A DNA stretch of 64,000 bases, from assembly GCA_958510825.1 (NCBI GenBank), contig OY294047.1:42492006-42556005 (forward strand), written 5' to 3'. This document shows positions 11,280 to 22,015 of this stretch, one piece after another. Position numbers and translations under genes: made by a program. How positions within the stretch are numbered: the first letter of the stretch is position 1; each line of letters starts with the position of its first letter. The notes under the pieces are model-generated. The model was not told where the DNA came from and did not search any database. It saw only the letters and a list, made by a program, of their open reading frames with translations. The stretch comes from Brachypterus glaber (Eukaryota > Arthropoda > Insecta > Coleoptera > Kateretidae).

Positions 11280-11600
11280 ATATTTTTACATAATAAAAAG
11301 CATTTTTTTTATTAAACATTTAGGCTTATTTGTTGTTAAAAAATTGTATAAATTTAAAATTTATCAGCATTACTTATACTTGACTTCACTAAGGCATTAA
11401 ACAGCTTCTACACCAAAATTATTTGTCCAAAAAACAGTGAATAAAACATCTTCGTAATTGGTTTTATTATTACGATTTTACCTATTTTGGTTTACTAAAT
11501 TCATCGTTCTCTGGTATTCAAATATTTACTGTTTTTTTTCTGTTCCTGTTCTAAAAAAGTTGACGAGACCTTAAAATGTGTAATCATAAATAATATTTAT
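11280..11600. other. gene-free AT-rich spacer
   Basis: Nothing supportable between the family A element and the SINE. Confidence 0.4.
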
Positions 11601-11870
11601 GGGAGGGTTTGGCTTAGTTGGCTACCGCGTCTACATGACAAGCCGACTAGCCAAGCAAGCGTGAGTTCGATTCTCGCTGGCGCCGATTTACCTTTTTCAG
11701 TTAATTAATAATTGAAATTTGGCGAAGGCGATAAGTGAAGCGGACGCTCCCTAGAAAAAGTGGTCAGTCAGCCGGTGGTTCCCTCTACTACTAGCCCACA
11801 CAAGTCCTGGACTTAGGGGATGCTTAATTAAGTAGAAAAATACGAGGTTTGGACAAACATGTAATGTAAT
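11601..11870 (+). mobile_element. tRNA-derived SINE, copy 1
   Basis: The first 90 bp look like a tRNA gene: A-box-like GGCTTAGTTGGCTACCGCG and B box GAGTTCGATTCTC, followed by GGCGCCG in place of the acceptor stem. The tRNA-unrelated body follows (AATTTGGCGAAGGCGATAAG, then CCTCTACTACTAGCCCACAC, then CAAGTCCTGGACTTAGGGG) and ends in a short tail ACATGTAATGTAATG. A second, independent copy at 55221-55490 matches along the whole length. SINEs use internal Pol III promoters and borrow LINE machinery; the head here has an extra loop of about 15 bp compared with copy 2. Confidence 0.85.
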
Positions 11871-14685
11871 GTTTTGACTTTAATTTAATAGTTCACTTTT
11901 AGGATAACCCTTAACTTAAAAGAAATAATACCTAATTTTATTTAGACATAATTGAATATTATTCAATTTAATGTACAAATAGAAAGGATATACAACCTTT
12001 TATATATCATATATATTGTTTTCTTCTATTTTGGATCGATGTCATTTATAGAACCATTTCTGTAAAACAAATAAAAAAATCTCATACATTGCTCATTCTC
12101 GTGTTCTAAAATCAAAGTTGTTTTAACGATACTATCACATGGAGACGTGTATGTGCTCCCGATTTATGTAAATCACGCGTTAAACAATCTGCTCTTTGGA
12201 AATACATCTATTCAATGTAAATAAATTGAAGGGATTTGATCAAATATTGATATGAATTTTGCATAATTCTTTTTATTTTCATTTAATTTCTTCAAATTTA
12301 CTAAAGGAAGGAGATAATACACTTGGTAGTTAATATGGCATAAAACAGCGGGAAAAAAAATTATTTGAAACTATATTTTTGGAGCAGTTCGTAAGAATAA
12401 AATAAAAGCAAACAGGTTTGGACTTTTATTTATTATTATTATTTCATGATTCAAAATTAAAACTAGGGGATTGCACTTTTTCAAAAAATAATATTCAGGT
12501 TTTTGTAATAGGTCTTTTGACTTTACTGTACCTAGAAAAATTCACATAACCTCAAATATTTAAAGGAGCCTTCTTATGCTATCTCAGCGATGAGAGGGAA
12601 ATTGCTTGAAAGTAAAGCTAATCTAACATTTTTCATTTTGACATAATCTTGGGCACAATAATTTGTGTTTTGTTGCTCGTAATATCAGCGACCTATTACA
12701 AAAAGATCAAACAACTACACATTGCTTTTATAAAAACATTGTTATAGGAGTGGCTTTAATTTATTTATTTTATTTTATCTATTTGTAGTCATTCTGGGAC
12801 CTCGAAGGTGTTTTTTTGCATTCTGATAAGTTTCAAGGCTTAAAAAACAACAGGTTCAGCATTAAATCAAATTTTCATCTTTACCTTAGAAGTTTAAAAT
12901 ATCAGTAGGCTGTTACTTTTCAAATTAACCTCTGAGAATTTCTTGGGATTTGCAATTAACGCTATAGCATTACCCTTAATAACATCCCAAATCCCAATTT
13001 TTGTATCAGACCCTTCAATTTGAAAATTGACTTGGCCTGACCAAAATGCCACTTACTTTTTCTATGTCTATTAACCATTTAATGCACACATCTCAAACGT
13101 CGTGTGAAAGTACAAGATATTTTTGAACATATATACTAACAATTTTTTGCATATATCAGCTTCTTATATGAGCTTATACCTATATGGTAATATTGTGTTC
13201 AAATAAATTTACTTTGATTGATACAGTCAAACTAAATCGAATATATTCTTTTTTAATCATTTGGATTTAAATTTTAAACTTGTATGGTTTTCTCTGTATT
13301 ACATAACGATATCAAGGATAGTTGTTAATAAAAAAGAAGTAAAACGTACAATAAAAAGGAAAAATAATGCAAAAAATACTTTGGTATTTTAATAGCTATT
13401 TATGTAACAAGAAGTAAAAGTAATTTTTTATCATAGGGCGTGAAGATTTTCCAATGTCCTTAAGGTGCAGTTATGATAGACAACAGTCTTTATAACCTTT
13501 TATTTTTCTCTATAAAGAATTTACACTGCTCTACTGCAGAATTTTCACAATCAATGAGAAAATCCCTACCAAAATGTCATATAGGTGCTATTTCACGCTT
13601 TTTTTGGGATCATCAGTGAGCATATATTGGTATGGTTGCTTTCGCACAGATTGTTGAAAATTTAAAATACTTATTAAAAATAAGCATATCTGTATTGAGA
13701 GCTTAAAAATTGGTGGCGCCATCTAATGTTGCACAAAAAGTACCACATAAGATGTTGGCACACCTGTAATCTGAAAAGAATTATCTATATCTAGATACAC
13801 ATTTGAGTTTCATGTTGATTCTAATAAAATTAAAACCATCTATTTTCTATGTATCCAGAATTTCGTAAATTTCCAAATAATTACATCCCCAACAAAAAAT
13901 CAATTTTAAAATTGCACTTTTGTTTAAGAGTAACAATTTTTCATAACTCTTTTATATTCTTTAATTTTTTATCCTTTTTAACGCTTTACCTAGAGCTGTA
14001 GAATTACTAGGACCGTAAATTTATTATACTTTCCTTCTCGTGAATGACCCCACGTTGGGTGCCAATTTTCTAACCTTACATTACTGTAATTTAAAGCGAA
14101 TTAATCAATTACCTATTAACGTTCATTTCCTGAGTCTTCCTGTCAAATTAACTCACCGCCAACCTATCTTATTATTGCTCAGTATTATTATTAATTTAAT
14201 CGATTCATGTAACTTTCCTTCTAATTACCCTATAATTAAATGCAATTTCCATACCCATAAATCTGCACGACCCCCCTATACAGGTCCTGCTGCGCTGAAA
14301 ATAATATTAATTGAAAATACAGAGGTTCTCAAAACATATTAACATAGGCAGAACTAGCAGGGGCTATGGTGGGTATATGCTTATAAAGCTAAGTTCACTA
14401 GTGCACTGTTTAGTTTTTTTCGTCCTACCTAGTTTACACAAAATAACGAAAAATGCATGTTCACTATATATCCTCGTTAGGATATATTTCTATCGCACGA
14501 ATGCATAGTGTATATTTGAATGAAATGACAACTATGCACACTCATTTATCCAAACGATTACACATAGCATTCGTTTTGACAAAAGTCATTTGACGTTTAT
14601 TAAATGTTGAAATGTCAAAATTAAACACAGGTAATTCTTTAAAATATACATTTTTAAAGAGTCTAGACTGTAGATCGAACAAAAA
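11871..14685. other. gene-free AT-rich region
   Basis: No exon, RT or TIR pair was recognised. An AATAGCTATTTATG at about 13391 resembles the start of the YR-type elements but no palindrome follows. The open frame at 14040-14342 begins with GTG, has no family features and is probably chance. Confidence 0.4.
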
Positions 14686-14690
14686 ATGTT

Positions 14691-14814
14691 GTTCGCAACT
14701 CGTTTGCGACAAGTCCTTAGTGCACTCCAATGATTTTTTGACTTCGCTTTGCGTCGTCAAAAAAACTTTATTCTCGTGCACTAAGGACTAAAGTCGATTA
14801 CTCGTTACGAAATA
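14691..14814. mobile_element. long hairpin resembling the YR-type terminal palindromes
   Basis: An imperfect palindrome with a perfect core (AGTCCTTAGTGCAC at the left, GTGCACTAAGGACT at the right) and an outer, weaker arm (CGCAACTCG / CGAGT...CG). The tip, GACTTCGCTTTGCGTCGTC at 14740-14758, is nearly the same as the tip of the 47.5 kb element (GACTCCGCTTCGGGTCGTC). This shared tip suggests membership of the same superfamily, but I could not define the start motif or the inner/terminal inverted-repeat pair, so the element limits are unknown. Confidence 0.4.
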
Positions 14815-15082
14815 GTGAAAATGCATTATTCTTTATTTCGTATATACTAGGTCGTACGAAACCTACTATTTCCATAATCATTATAAGGCGGAACTTCTAG
14901 GTCATGAGTACAAGACTGTTGCATATGAGCATTTTAATACTATATTAACCCAGCGATTTTCTCTAAAACTAAAAGAAATAATCAGGTCCTGCAAAACCCA
15001 CCTTAAATGGGACAATAATATCTATAAAAAGTAACCAAAAATAAAATTCACCCCTTAAACCTTCCCCCTTACTTGACCCCAA

Positions 15083-15101
15083 GGGAACGTTCAAGTATTA
15101 C
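15083..15101 (+). repeat. solitary GGGAACGTTCA terminus
   Basis: GGGAACGTTCAAGTATTAC matches the terminal inverted repeat of the complete element at 62771-63002 (GGGAACGTTCAGGTATTAC) with one difference. The partner end was not found nearby, so this is probably a truncated copy. Confidence 0.5.
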
Positions 15102-15613
15102 TTAAGGCAAAATTTGGCCATTTTTGACTTATGGCAATGTCATGTATTTTGTTTTAAATTATGTTTTTCTTTATTGACGAGATAGCTCAATTTTTATTAT
15201 CCTTAATTTACCACCTTGAATGAGCTCAGTTTGATAAGGACTCGAAACCGGTCGGTGTTTTTGATAAATATATGGGGTAAAGGACCTTATTCGTTTTATT
15301 ATAGAATAACTAAACTAGAATCCAGGAGATGGGGTGGTAGGTTATTCGATGGTATTCATTTATATTATGGAGTCGCGACTAGTCGTACAGTTGGACCCAC
15401 AAAAAACGCTAGACTTAAATTTGCTAAAATGTCAATTTTACTAATTATTTTATAGTTTAAGTAAGATTTTAAGAAATAGGTTAGATTAATTTGACAATTA
15501 ATTGTCAGTTTTTTTAAAGTTTATTACAGAAAATGCATGCGAATAATGTCGAATGTTAAAAAAATAATAATAATAAATAATAAACTGTAAAAACATTTAG
15601 AATATTTATAAAA

Positions 15614-16110
15614 TCAAATCAAAAAAAGGTTTTTCCGGAGATTTTTTTTCGCTTTTTTAATCTTGGAACTATCGATGCGGAGACTGGCGATGGTTTTTGA
15701 TCCAGGAAAATTTGTATTATTTATAGCATGCACCACTTCTTGTAAAAAACGGTATTCTCTCAAATAATTAACTAAATTTTCATCCTGTATTTCATTTGAT
15801 ATCTTCTTTCTTTCCGAGTCTGCAGGCCCTTTCCTCCCCCATCTATTTTTTCTTCAATCTTGACCATTATTTGTTTTTCTATGATCTCTCCGAAACACTA
15901 AATAACCTTGCCACAATTAAAGGTCTCTATAGAGATCACTAACCACAATCACTTCATTACATCCTGCTTCCAATATACTAATAGTTTGAGATTTCTTAAC
16001 ATTTCTTAACGCATTTCTAATTACTTTATAATTATTAGAAGTAATTTTGACAAATATTGCCAACATGACAACCGTTTTGTTTGTATTGTAATTAATTAAA
16101 TTTACACAAC
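15614..16110 (-). pseudogene. decayed coding stretch of unknown family
   Basis: Two minus-strand open stretches lack an ATG but look like protein. The upstream one (about 16110 to a stop at 15917-15919) includes KTVVMLAIFVKITSNN, YKVIRNALRNVKKSQ and ISILEAGCNEVIVVSDL. The downstream one (15853 to a stop at 15614-15616, 79 codons) includes RWGRKGPADSERKKIS, NYLREYRFLQEVVHAINN and SLRIDSSKIKKAKKNLRK. Between them the frame is shifted and has stops, although WQGYLVFRRDHRKTNN in another frame suggests continuity. Lys/Arg content and the lack of stops over 79 codons in AT-rich DNA argue for former coding. It could be a transposon ORF (gag or transposase) or a host pseudogene; I do not recognise the family. 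Confidence 0.4.
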
Positions 16111-16608
16111 TAAATTTTCAATCTTGTTATTTTTTCGGATTTAACTGTACACATTTGTCTGATAATATCAAATCATTTGAAGATATTCCGTCTGTATTTA
16201 ACAGTGAACCTCACTGTATATCGACGACCTAGGTGGCCATAGATATGGACTATGTTTATTAACCTGGAAGACACCATCTATGAGATGTCATATTGTCTTT
16301 TGAACTATGTAGTACGCACACGGCGCAAAAAACCTTCCAATATACAAATCACGAGGTTGTTACTCTTGCATAAACATAAGTTTTAAGAGCATATATGTAG
16401 ATATACGTGAATACGAAGATACGTGGTTTCTCATAGAAAAATATCCCGCCGCCTAAGATGGTTTTAATGCCATCGAGCAACAGGAAAACGCGACGTGCAG
16501 CTCGTTTTTTGTTTCAAGTGCGGCTGGATTTCTTAAGGGAAAATATCTTCAAACAGACTGCAAGATATTTGTACCTTGTTTTTTCTTAAAAAAAGGATAT
16601 GAAAGGAT

Positions 16609-16914
16609 AATAGTTATTTATGGTACTAGTGGGTAAAGTAAGATATTGCCCATGAGAAAATTAACCTGGCGTCAGCCAAGCGGTTTACCCATGAGTGCCA
16701 ACAAGGTTTTATCCAATAAATAGCTTAGGAATTCATATTTTTATTAAAAATTTTAATGACATTTACAAGAAAATAATTTGACAAGTGACAGTTGAGTGGG
16801 TAAAATAAATAATTATCCACTCAATAAAGTAAAAGCCACGCGGGGGTTATTATTGAGTTCATCTGTTTAAAATAAAGCTGGTAATTGTCTCATTATCTGT
16901 ATGTATTGGATAAA
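16609..16914 (+). mobile_element. non-autonomous YR-type element, family A, copy 2 (palindrome deleted on one side)
   Basis: Nearly identical to copy 1 from AATAGTTATTTATGG (16609) to GGATAAA (16914), with the inner repeat TTTTATCCAATA at 16707-16718 and the terminal TATTGGATAAA at 16904-16914. About 30 bp of the palindrome are missing: after AACCTGGCGTCAGCCAAGC the sequence jumps directly to GGTTTACCCATGAG, removing most of the descending inner arm. The left flank ends in GGATAA, the same letters as the element's own right end. Confidence 0.85.
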
Positions 16915-17056
16915 GTATTTTTTTTTCTGCTAGAAAACTTTTCAGTAAAATTTAACAAGAAAAATGCATTTGTTTACCCCATGTAACTGTTATTATTTTT
17001 AATTGATAATTTGTATATCTGACTCCTAACTCGTTTCTAAAAAAGTTTTTTCATTA

Positions 17057-17690
17057 TACGGGGTGTCCCACCAGGTTTTTGTCAAGCTATACCTCCGTTT
17101 TTGAAAAGATTTTTGCAAAAAATAGCATTAAATGGGAGCCATTGAAGATTGTATTGACGTATCCAAAACTGCCCCTTGCTTACTCACCCCCTTGAAACCA
17201 CCCCCAACTTCTGTTTTTCAAATAGCACCCCCCCCCCTCATTGTTATCAAAGAGTATGAAAGTATATTTCATTCCTAATTTAACCATGTATTATCAGGGA
17301 TATCTTATTTCTTAAAGGGGCTCCAAATAACAACTATTATTTATTAATAATATTGTCCCACCAGGTTTTAGACGGGCTTAATCTCCTTTATTTACTGACT
17401 TATGCAAAACTACCCCTTACTTACCCACCCTCTTGGAACCAACCCCAAGTTTGTTGGGTGAAAGCATATTTCATTATAAATTCAACCATGTATTATAAGT
17501 AATATATTGTTTTTTTAAGGGGCTCCAAAGTACAACCCCATCAAATCACAAGCAATATTTTTCATCAAAAAGAAATCCAAAAACTTACGTTAGATTATAC
17601 CTAAAAGAGAACTAATTAATGTTCTCAAAAGCCACCTTAATTACCCACTCTTGGAACCACCTGCAAATTTGTTCTAAATACCACTCTATT
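17057..17690 (+). repeat. diverged tandem repeat, about three units
   Basis: The motif GTCCCACCAGGTTTT occurs at about 17066 and 17355, each followed in the same order by a CCCCTT(G/A)CTTAC(T/C)CACC block (17171, 17413) and an AACCATGTATTAT ... AAGGGGCTCCAAA block (17282, 17488). A third block (ACCCACTCTTGGAACCACC) lies at about 17642. Spacing is uneven (roughly 205-290 bp), so units have gained and lost pieces. The start GGGGTGTCCCACCAGG is a common type of insect repeat terminus. Confidence 0.6.
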
Positions 17691-17695
17691 AATAA

Positions 17696-17810
17696 AACAA
17701 AAAAAAATTAAAAAAAAGTTAAAAAAAAAATCAAAAAAAAATCAAAAAAAAAATATCTTTTTTATTTTCTTTTTGCAAAAAAAAATGATTTTTTTTAATG
17801 ATAGTTTTTT
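17696..17810. repeat. A-rich low-complexity tract
   Basis: Long runs of A interrupted by TT and TC, then T runs. No other content. Confidence 0.8.
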
Positions 17811-17814
17811 CATA

Positions 17815-18175
17815 TTTTAAAAAAGTTTAACTCCCCATAACTTTTTTGTTTTTGGGGGGATTACTTTCGAAAACAATAGGGATCTTCCACTCGTAGAAAA
17901 AAAAAAGCCGATCGGATTATTCGTTCTTGAGTTATCGTGTTCCTAAAAATCGTGACATCGGACGGACGGACAGATGGACGGACATTTCAAAAAAAAAGTT
18001 GCTTTTTTTTATGAAACAAATTTATATTCAAGATACGGTACTTTCGAATTTTCAAAAAAAATCAAAAATCGTCCTAGTTTTTTGTCTAGACAAAAAACTA
18101 GGACGATTTTTGATTTTTTTTGAAAATTCGAAAGTACCGTATAATACTATTCTAGCGCAGGCGCTGTGAATAGTA
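17815..18175 (+). repeat. dispersed repeat R, copy 1 (plus strand)
   Basis: Marker segments in order: AACTCCCCATAACTTTTTTG, GATCGGATTATTCGTTCTTG, GAGTTATCGTG, a GGACGGACGGACAGATGGAC block, a T/A-rich block, and the end TTCTAGCGCAGGCGCTGTGA with AATAGTATAA. The same order on the minus strand appears at 50105-50420 and 58800-59090, and a diverged relative at 49480-49660. The right end forms a small hairpin (AGCGC / GCGCT). The family is non-coding; its class is unclear to me. Confidence 0.65.
18033..18142. repeat. perfect 110 bp palindrome
   Basis: The 55 bases 18033-18087 are exactly the reverse complement of 18088-18142, with no loop; the centre is TCT|AGA. It lies inside repeat R copy 1. 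In the other copies of R only one arm-like segment is present, so the palindrome is a local inverted duplication. Perfect palindromes of this length are normally unstable, so it is recent. Confidence 0.9.
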
Positions 18176-18204
18176 TAATAAGCAATAAATCAGATGACAT
18201 ATGT

Positions 18205-18456
18205 GCGGGTTTAGACAAGCGCCTAAATGCAGCTCTCTATGCAGGAATTTGTTTTGGTTTTTTCTTGTTTGGTCTTTTTTTTAATTGCCTTGGTTTACGT
18301 TAAAGTTGGTTTGGCGTCTGTTTGATGTTTTTTTTTTGTAAAAAAATGTTTTTTATTTAAAATAACATATTGAAAAACGGTCAGCGCATGCGCGTGCTCA
18401 TGCGCAGTTTATCAAAATGTTGCATAAAGAGCTGCACATAGGCGCTCCTGGGTTTA
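18205..18456. mobile_element. fold-back MITE-like element
   Basis: An arm around 18217-18246 (AGCGCCTAAATGCAGCTCTC) is inverted at 18419-18450 (TGCATAAAGAGCTGCACATA, GGCGCT). The loop holds a T-rich stretch and GCGCATGCGCGTGC. It directly follows repeat R copy 1. Terminal bases and duplication could not be fixed. Confidence 0.5.
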
Positions 18457-18851
18457 GCGGTATTTTCGTAGACTTTATAATTTTTGTGACTTACAGTTGT
18501 ATACAATTGTACGATTGTTTAGTTTTCATTTTTACTATTATTGGAAAAAGAATAATATGACAAAAGGATACAACATAATGCAATTCTTTATTGATTTTCG
18601 TTTAATGTATTTTATTAAAACACAATTAAAATTACACAATTTTAAATTGATGACTAGGTAATAGTTCTTATTATACCCATTCTTGGATGAACATGCAAAC
18701 TTGATTATAGTTATTAATCTAATAAATTCAAATTTGCACAATAATCGTTTATTTTTATTAGGGTGGTCCTTTAAAGTTAACTTTTGGGACACCTCTATTT
18801 TTAGTTTTTTTAATTTAAAGTCTTTTATTTATAACAACGTTACAAAATGGC

Positions 18852-19553
18852 CATTGACCATAGAGAAGGAAAGAGAACCATTAGTCCAGCCTGCGCAAGA
18901 TTATTTTGTGACAGAACGGGGCAGCGAAATGACGTAACGCAATATATCTGACCTTGCGCAGTACGCATCTCTATCAGCTGTGAAATGCTGTCGGTCGTAA
19001 AACAATTCATCACCGCAGTATTCATTTGTCTTATCTCCAAAAATCCCTCAGTAAAAATCTTAAAATGTCCAAAAATAGAGATATTGCAAACCAATACTGG
19101 GGTGACGAATTATTAGTAGTTTGTTTATACTGTCAGTACTGTCACATCGTCGTTTGTTTCTGTTAATTTTTCGACTTCTACTGTGTTTTAATTGTTTTTT
19201 TGCTGCATTTGTTTATAACTTTAAACCTAACCTGTATTGTTGCTTTATGAAGAGCAAAGGGTCAATTCCTGGTGTACTCAAAGTAGGTGTACAAAATCCC
19301 GAAACTCAAACACACCTCGAAAAATTCTTATAAAATAATTTTAAAAAACTATTTCGACGTTTCTTCGTAGATATTTATTGTTTTTTGTTGAATTTTTTAC
19401 AATTTTTATTTGACGCAAAAACTAAGGTTAACAATACTCGTCAAAAACAACAATAGTACTGCGCATGTGCAAGTTTATCTCAGATGCGCTAGGTACATTT
19501 ATCACAGGCTTTGGAGGTCTTTCCTTGTCTATGCCATTGACCGAGGTCCTTCA
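18852..19553. mobile_element. candidate TIR element
   Basis: CCATAGAGAAGGAAAGAG at the left is inverted, with a few mismatches, at the right as CTTTCCTTGTCTATG. The interior contains GC-richer pieces (GGCAGCGAAATGACGTAACG, CTTGCGCAGTACGCATC and TACTGCGCATGTGC) but no convincing gene. Assignment rests on the imperfect end pair only. Confidence 0.35.
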
Positions 19554-19639
19554 GCCTATATTCTATATTATACTATTTAACAAATATTGATATGTAAACA
19601 TACTAAAATAAAATTTATATATAAAAAATAATAATAATG

Positions 19640-20376
19640 TAATATATAAATAAATAAACAATACTGGAGGTAATTTATTGTTCGTTTAAATCCTCTATAA
19701 TTTCCCACAGTGTTTTCTCTGGATACTTTGCTTTAGCAGGTCTGGTGTTGTCTCTTGCTACACAATACTTTCTGAGCTGTGTGATGTTGAACTCGTTTTT
19801 AGCAAATTTTTGTGAAAGTGTTTGGATGCGGGGAAGTATTGGGGTAGTAGAGGTTAGTTCCAGGAGAAAAGTGTTTGGAGGATTGTGGAGTGGGTTTGTG
19901 GGATGTCTAACTTTGGTTATAGTCCTCAATGCTGAAGTTTCCGCCACTCTGATGTTTTCCTTAGCGGGATTGTTGGAGTTCAGAAATAGTGGATATCCAT
20001 ATTCTAACAATGGCCTACAGATGGTTTTGTAGATTCTACTAGCGGTGCAAGTACTGATTCCATAATTTTTGTATGTTAGGCTCCTAAAGTGGCTGGCTCT
20101 TGAGATGGTAGATTTTTTGGTATTACTTGTATGTATGTTAAAATTTAGTTTGTTGTCAAGGTTAACTCCCAGGTATTTGACATTTGAGGAGGGGGATATA
20201 TCTTCATTCGTAAGGATTATTCTAGGAGACCTTGGAGATGGTCTATGGTTAAATATATTAAGCTGTGATTTTCGTACGTTTACAGTTTGTCTCCATTTGT
20301 TGTACCAGCGTGCTGTAGAGTTTGCTAGTAATTGAAGGGGATCCATAGTTCTCTTTAGCGTTTTCTTATGTGACAC
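19640..20376 (-). mobile_element. 5'-truncated Jockey-like non-LTR retrotransposon
   Basis: The minus-strand copy ends at about 19625-19640 in a short (ATT)n tail after a very short 3' UTR. It starts just downstream of where the RT YADD box would be, so only the C-terminal third of ORF2 is present. No duplication was identified. Confidence 0.75.
19675..20376 (-). pseudogene. RT thumb and C-terminal fragment
   Basis: The 233-residue frame lacks all catalytic RT motifs but shows the segments that follow them in Jockey-group RTs: LANSTARWYNKWRQTVNVRK (residues 17-36, 'W...W...N..K'), VKYLGVNLDNKLNF (around 66-79, the KYLGV.LD motif), then RIYKTICRPLLEYGYPLF (about 113-130, the 'IR P.L.YG' thumb segment) and the basic tail ending LWEIIEDLNEQ. 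The frame is intact to a natural stop. The first Met is simply the first one after the truncation. A long overlapping frame on the plus strand is a shadow. Confidence 0.8.
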
Positions 20377-20847
20377 CTCTATTTGTTTTAATTTCTCTAT
20401 AAATTTTGTTTACCAAATCAGGTCGATAGCTCGACGTTAACACGTGCATCCTATCGAACAAATAAAGAGAAGAAAAATAGTTTAGAATAAAAAATATATT
20501 TTCTGAAAAAATTACAATTTTTTGATTCTTAGTTTTTTTTTAAATATTTAAAATATTTTTTTTTCTTTTCATTTTTTCGATAGGACGTATTGTTTGCCTT
20601 ATACATTCTTACAAATATGTGTTGATTGAATTGTATTGTATGTATTGTCTTTATTGTATATAATAAACGTACATGTTTATATTAGAAGAATTGGCAATTC
20701 AATTTAGTATTACTAAATTCTATATAAAAAAAATAAAATGTTAGTAAAAAAAGTTTAACTTAAAAGTTACAGAAGGGTGTATACTTGAATGTATGTAAAA
20801 TACACAGCCCAGTAAAAAGCCTTTCCTATTTTTCACATCTGCTCTTG

Positions 20848-21010
20848 AAATAGATTTTTTATTCGCTTGTGTTCCAAAGTGACATTTTTCGGTTAGAAAT
20901 GTTAAGTTAAAAGTGACATTTTTTTTAAGAGTTTGTCTTTTGTTTTACTTCGGCGGGCTTTTTTGGTCCCTTATGGAAAATTGCATAGCGGTTGTATTAG
21001 TCTTTTGTTT
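20848..21010 (+). repeat. dispersed repeat S, copy 1
   Basis: Blocks TTCCAAAGTGACAT, GGTTAGAAATGTTAAG, TTAAAAGTGACA, GTTTGTCTTTTGTTTTAC, TTCGGCG and TATGGAAAATTG recur in the same order at 43383-43580. Within copy 1 the TCTTTTGTTTTACTTYG block occurs twice (20935 and 21000). Class unknown. Confidence 0.55.
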
Positions 21011-21434
21011 TACTTTGCCGGGCAAACGTTGAACCGAGGTGTGAACCACTACAAAATATTTGTACACGAGCTCCCGAGATCTATGCGCGATTTCCGGGGT
21101 TTTAATTAAAATCTATGATTTTTGAGCTTTTCGGTAAGATTTCTGTGAAATCTTCTAAATCTTGTGGAAATTGATTTTTTACATTTTGAAAGATTTTTAA
21201 AATATTTTCGAAATGGACTTTTTTAGACAATTTAAAATAAATTTAGGGGCGTCCCAAAAAACTATTTTTTTAAGGACCATTCTATTGTTTTATGTGTTGA
21301 CAATGGTTTATGGAGAAAGTGGAGGCCGCGGCGTGAAGAATTAATGTGGATTTCGTGTTCAGCACAAATTGATCCGAAGGTCATGTGACCCATCAAACGA
21401 TTAATTGATTAATTATTACACGGCTTCTGTTATT

Positions 21435-22015
21435 TGTCTATCATTTATTATTTGAGCTTTACTGACTGGAAAATATTATAAAAGATAAGTTATTACGACT
21501 AAATAAACAATAAAACAATTTTTCTTGCTATTTCTTTCTGTCTGCCTCACAGAAAGACAGAAACCAACTACGAAAAACTTGGCAGCTGAGTTTAAGTAAA
21601 TCACTTATTTAAGAAATTAATTAAGAGAGTCCCAATAGCGAACCTTGGGTACTTAATGACTCTAATAGTTTATAGCAATATATTTGTGTTTATGACAAAA
21701 TTGGGGAAATTAGCATGACTTTTTCTATTGGTGGATAATAATTTGAGCATTATTGACTCAAAAAGAATTATTAATGATAAATTATATATAACAGTTTAAT
21801 AAACAATAAAACTATCAGCTTTCATTAATTTATTTTGTTCCTATTGCCTTTTTTACTTTTAAATATAAATAGAGAATAACAAAATTCAAACGAGGGTATT
21901 TTAAGAACTGATTAATTTTCAAACTTGACTGCAATGTTTGAATAAATTACTTATTTAGTAAATAAAAAGTCCCAGTACCGAACCTTGAGATAGGTAATGA
22001 ATTTAATATTTTTTA
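21435..22015 (+). repeat. ancient tandem duplication, period about 300 bp
   Basis: The series TTTGAGCNTTACTGACT, AATAAACAATAAAAC, AATCACTTATTTA and GTCCCA(A/G)TA(G/C)CGAACCTTG appears once at 21435-21660 and again at 21738-21995, clearly diverged. No coding capacity was seen. Confidence 0.55.

Noticed and set aside
13391..13404. Another YR-type start (AATAGCTATTTATG)
   Set aside because: No palindrome and no inner/terminal repeat pair follow; single motif matches are expected by chance in AT-rich DNA.
19745..20335. Two plus-strand frames of 88-95 codons
   Set aside because: They are antisense shadows of the minus-strand RT fragment.
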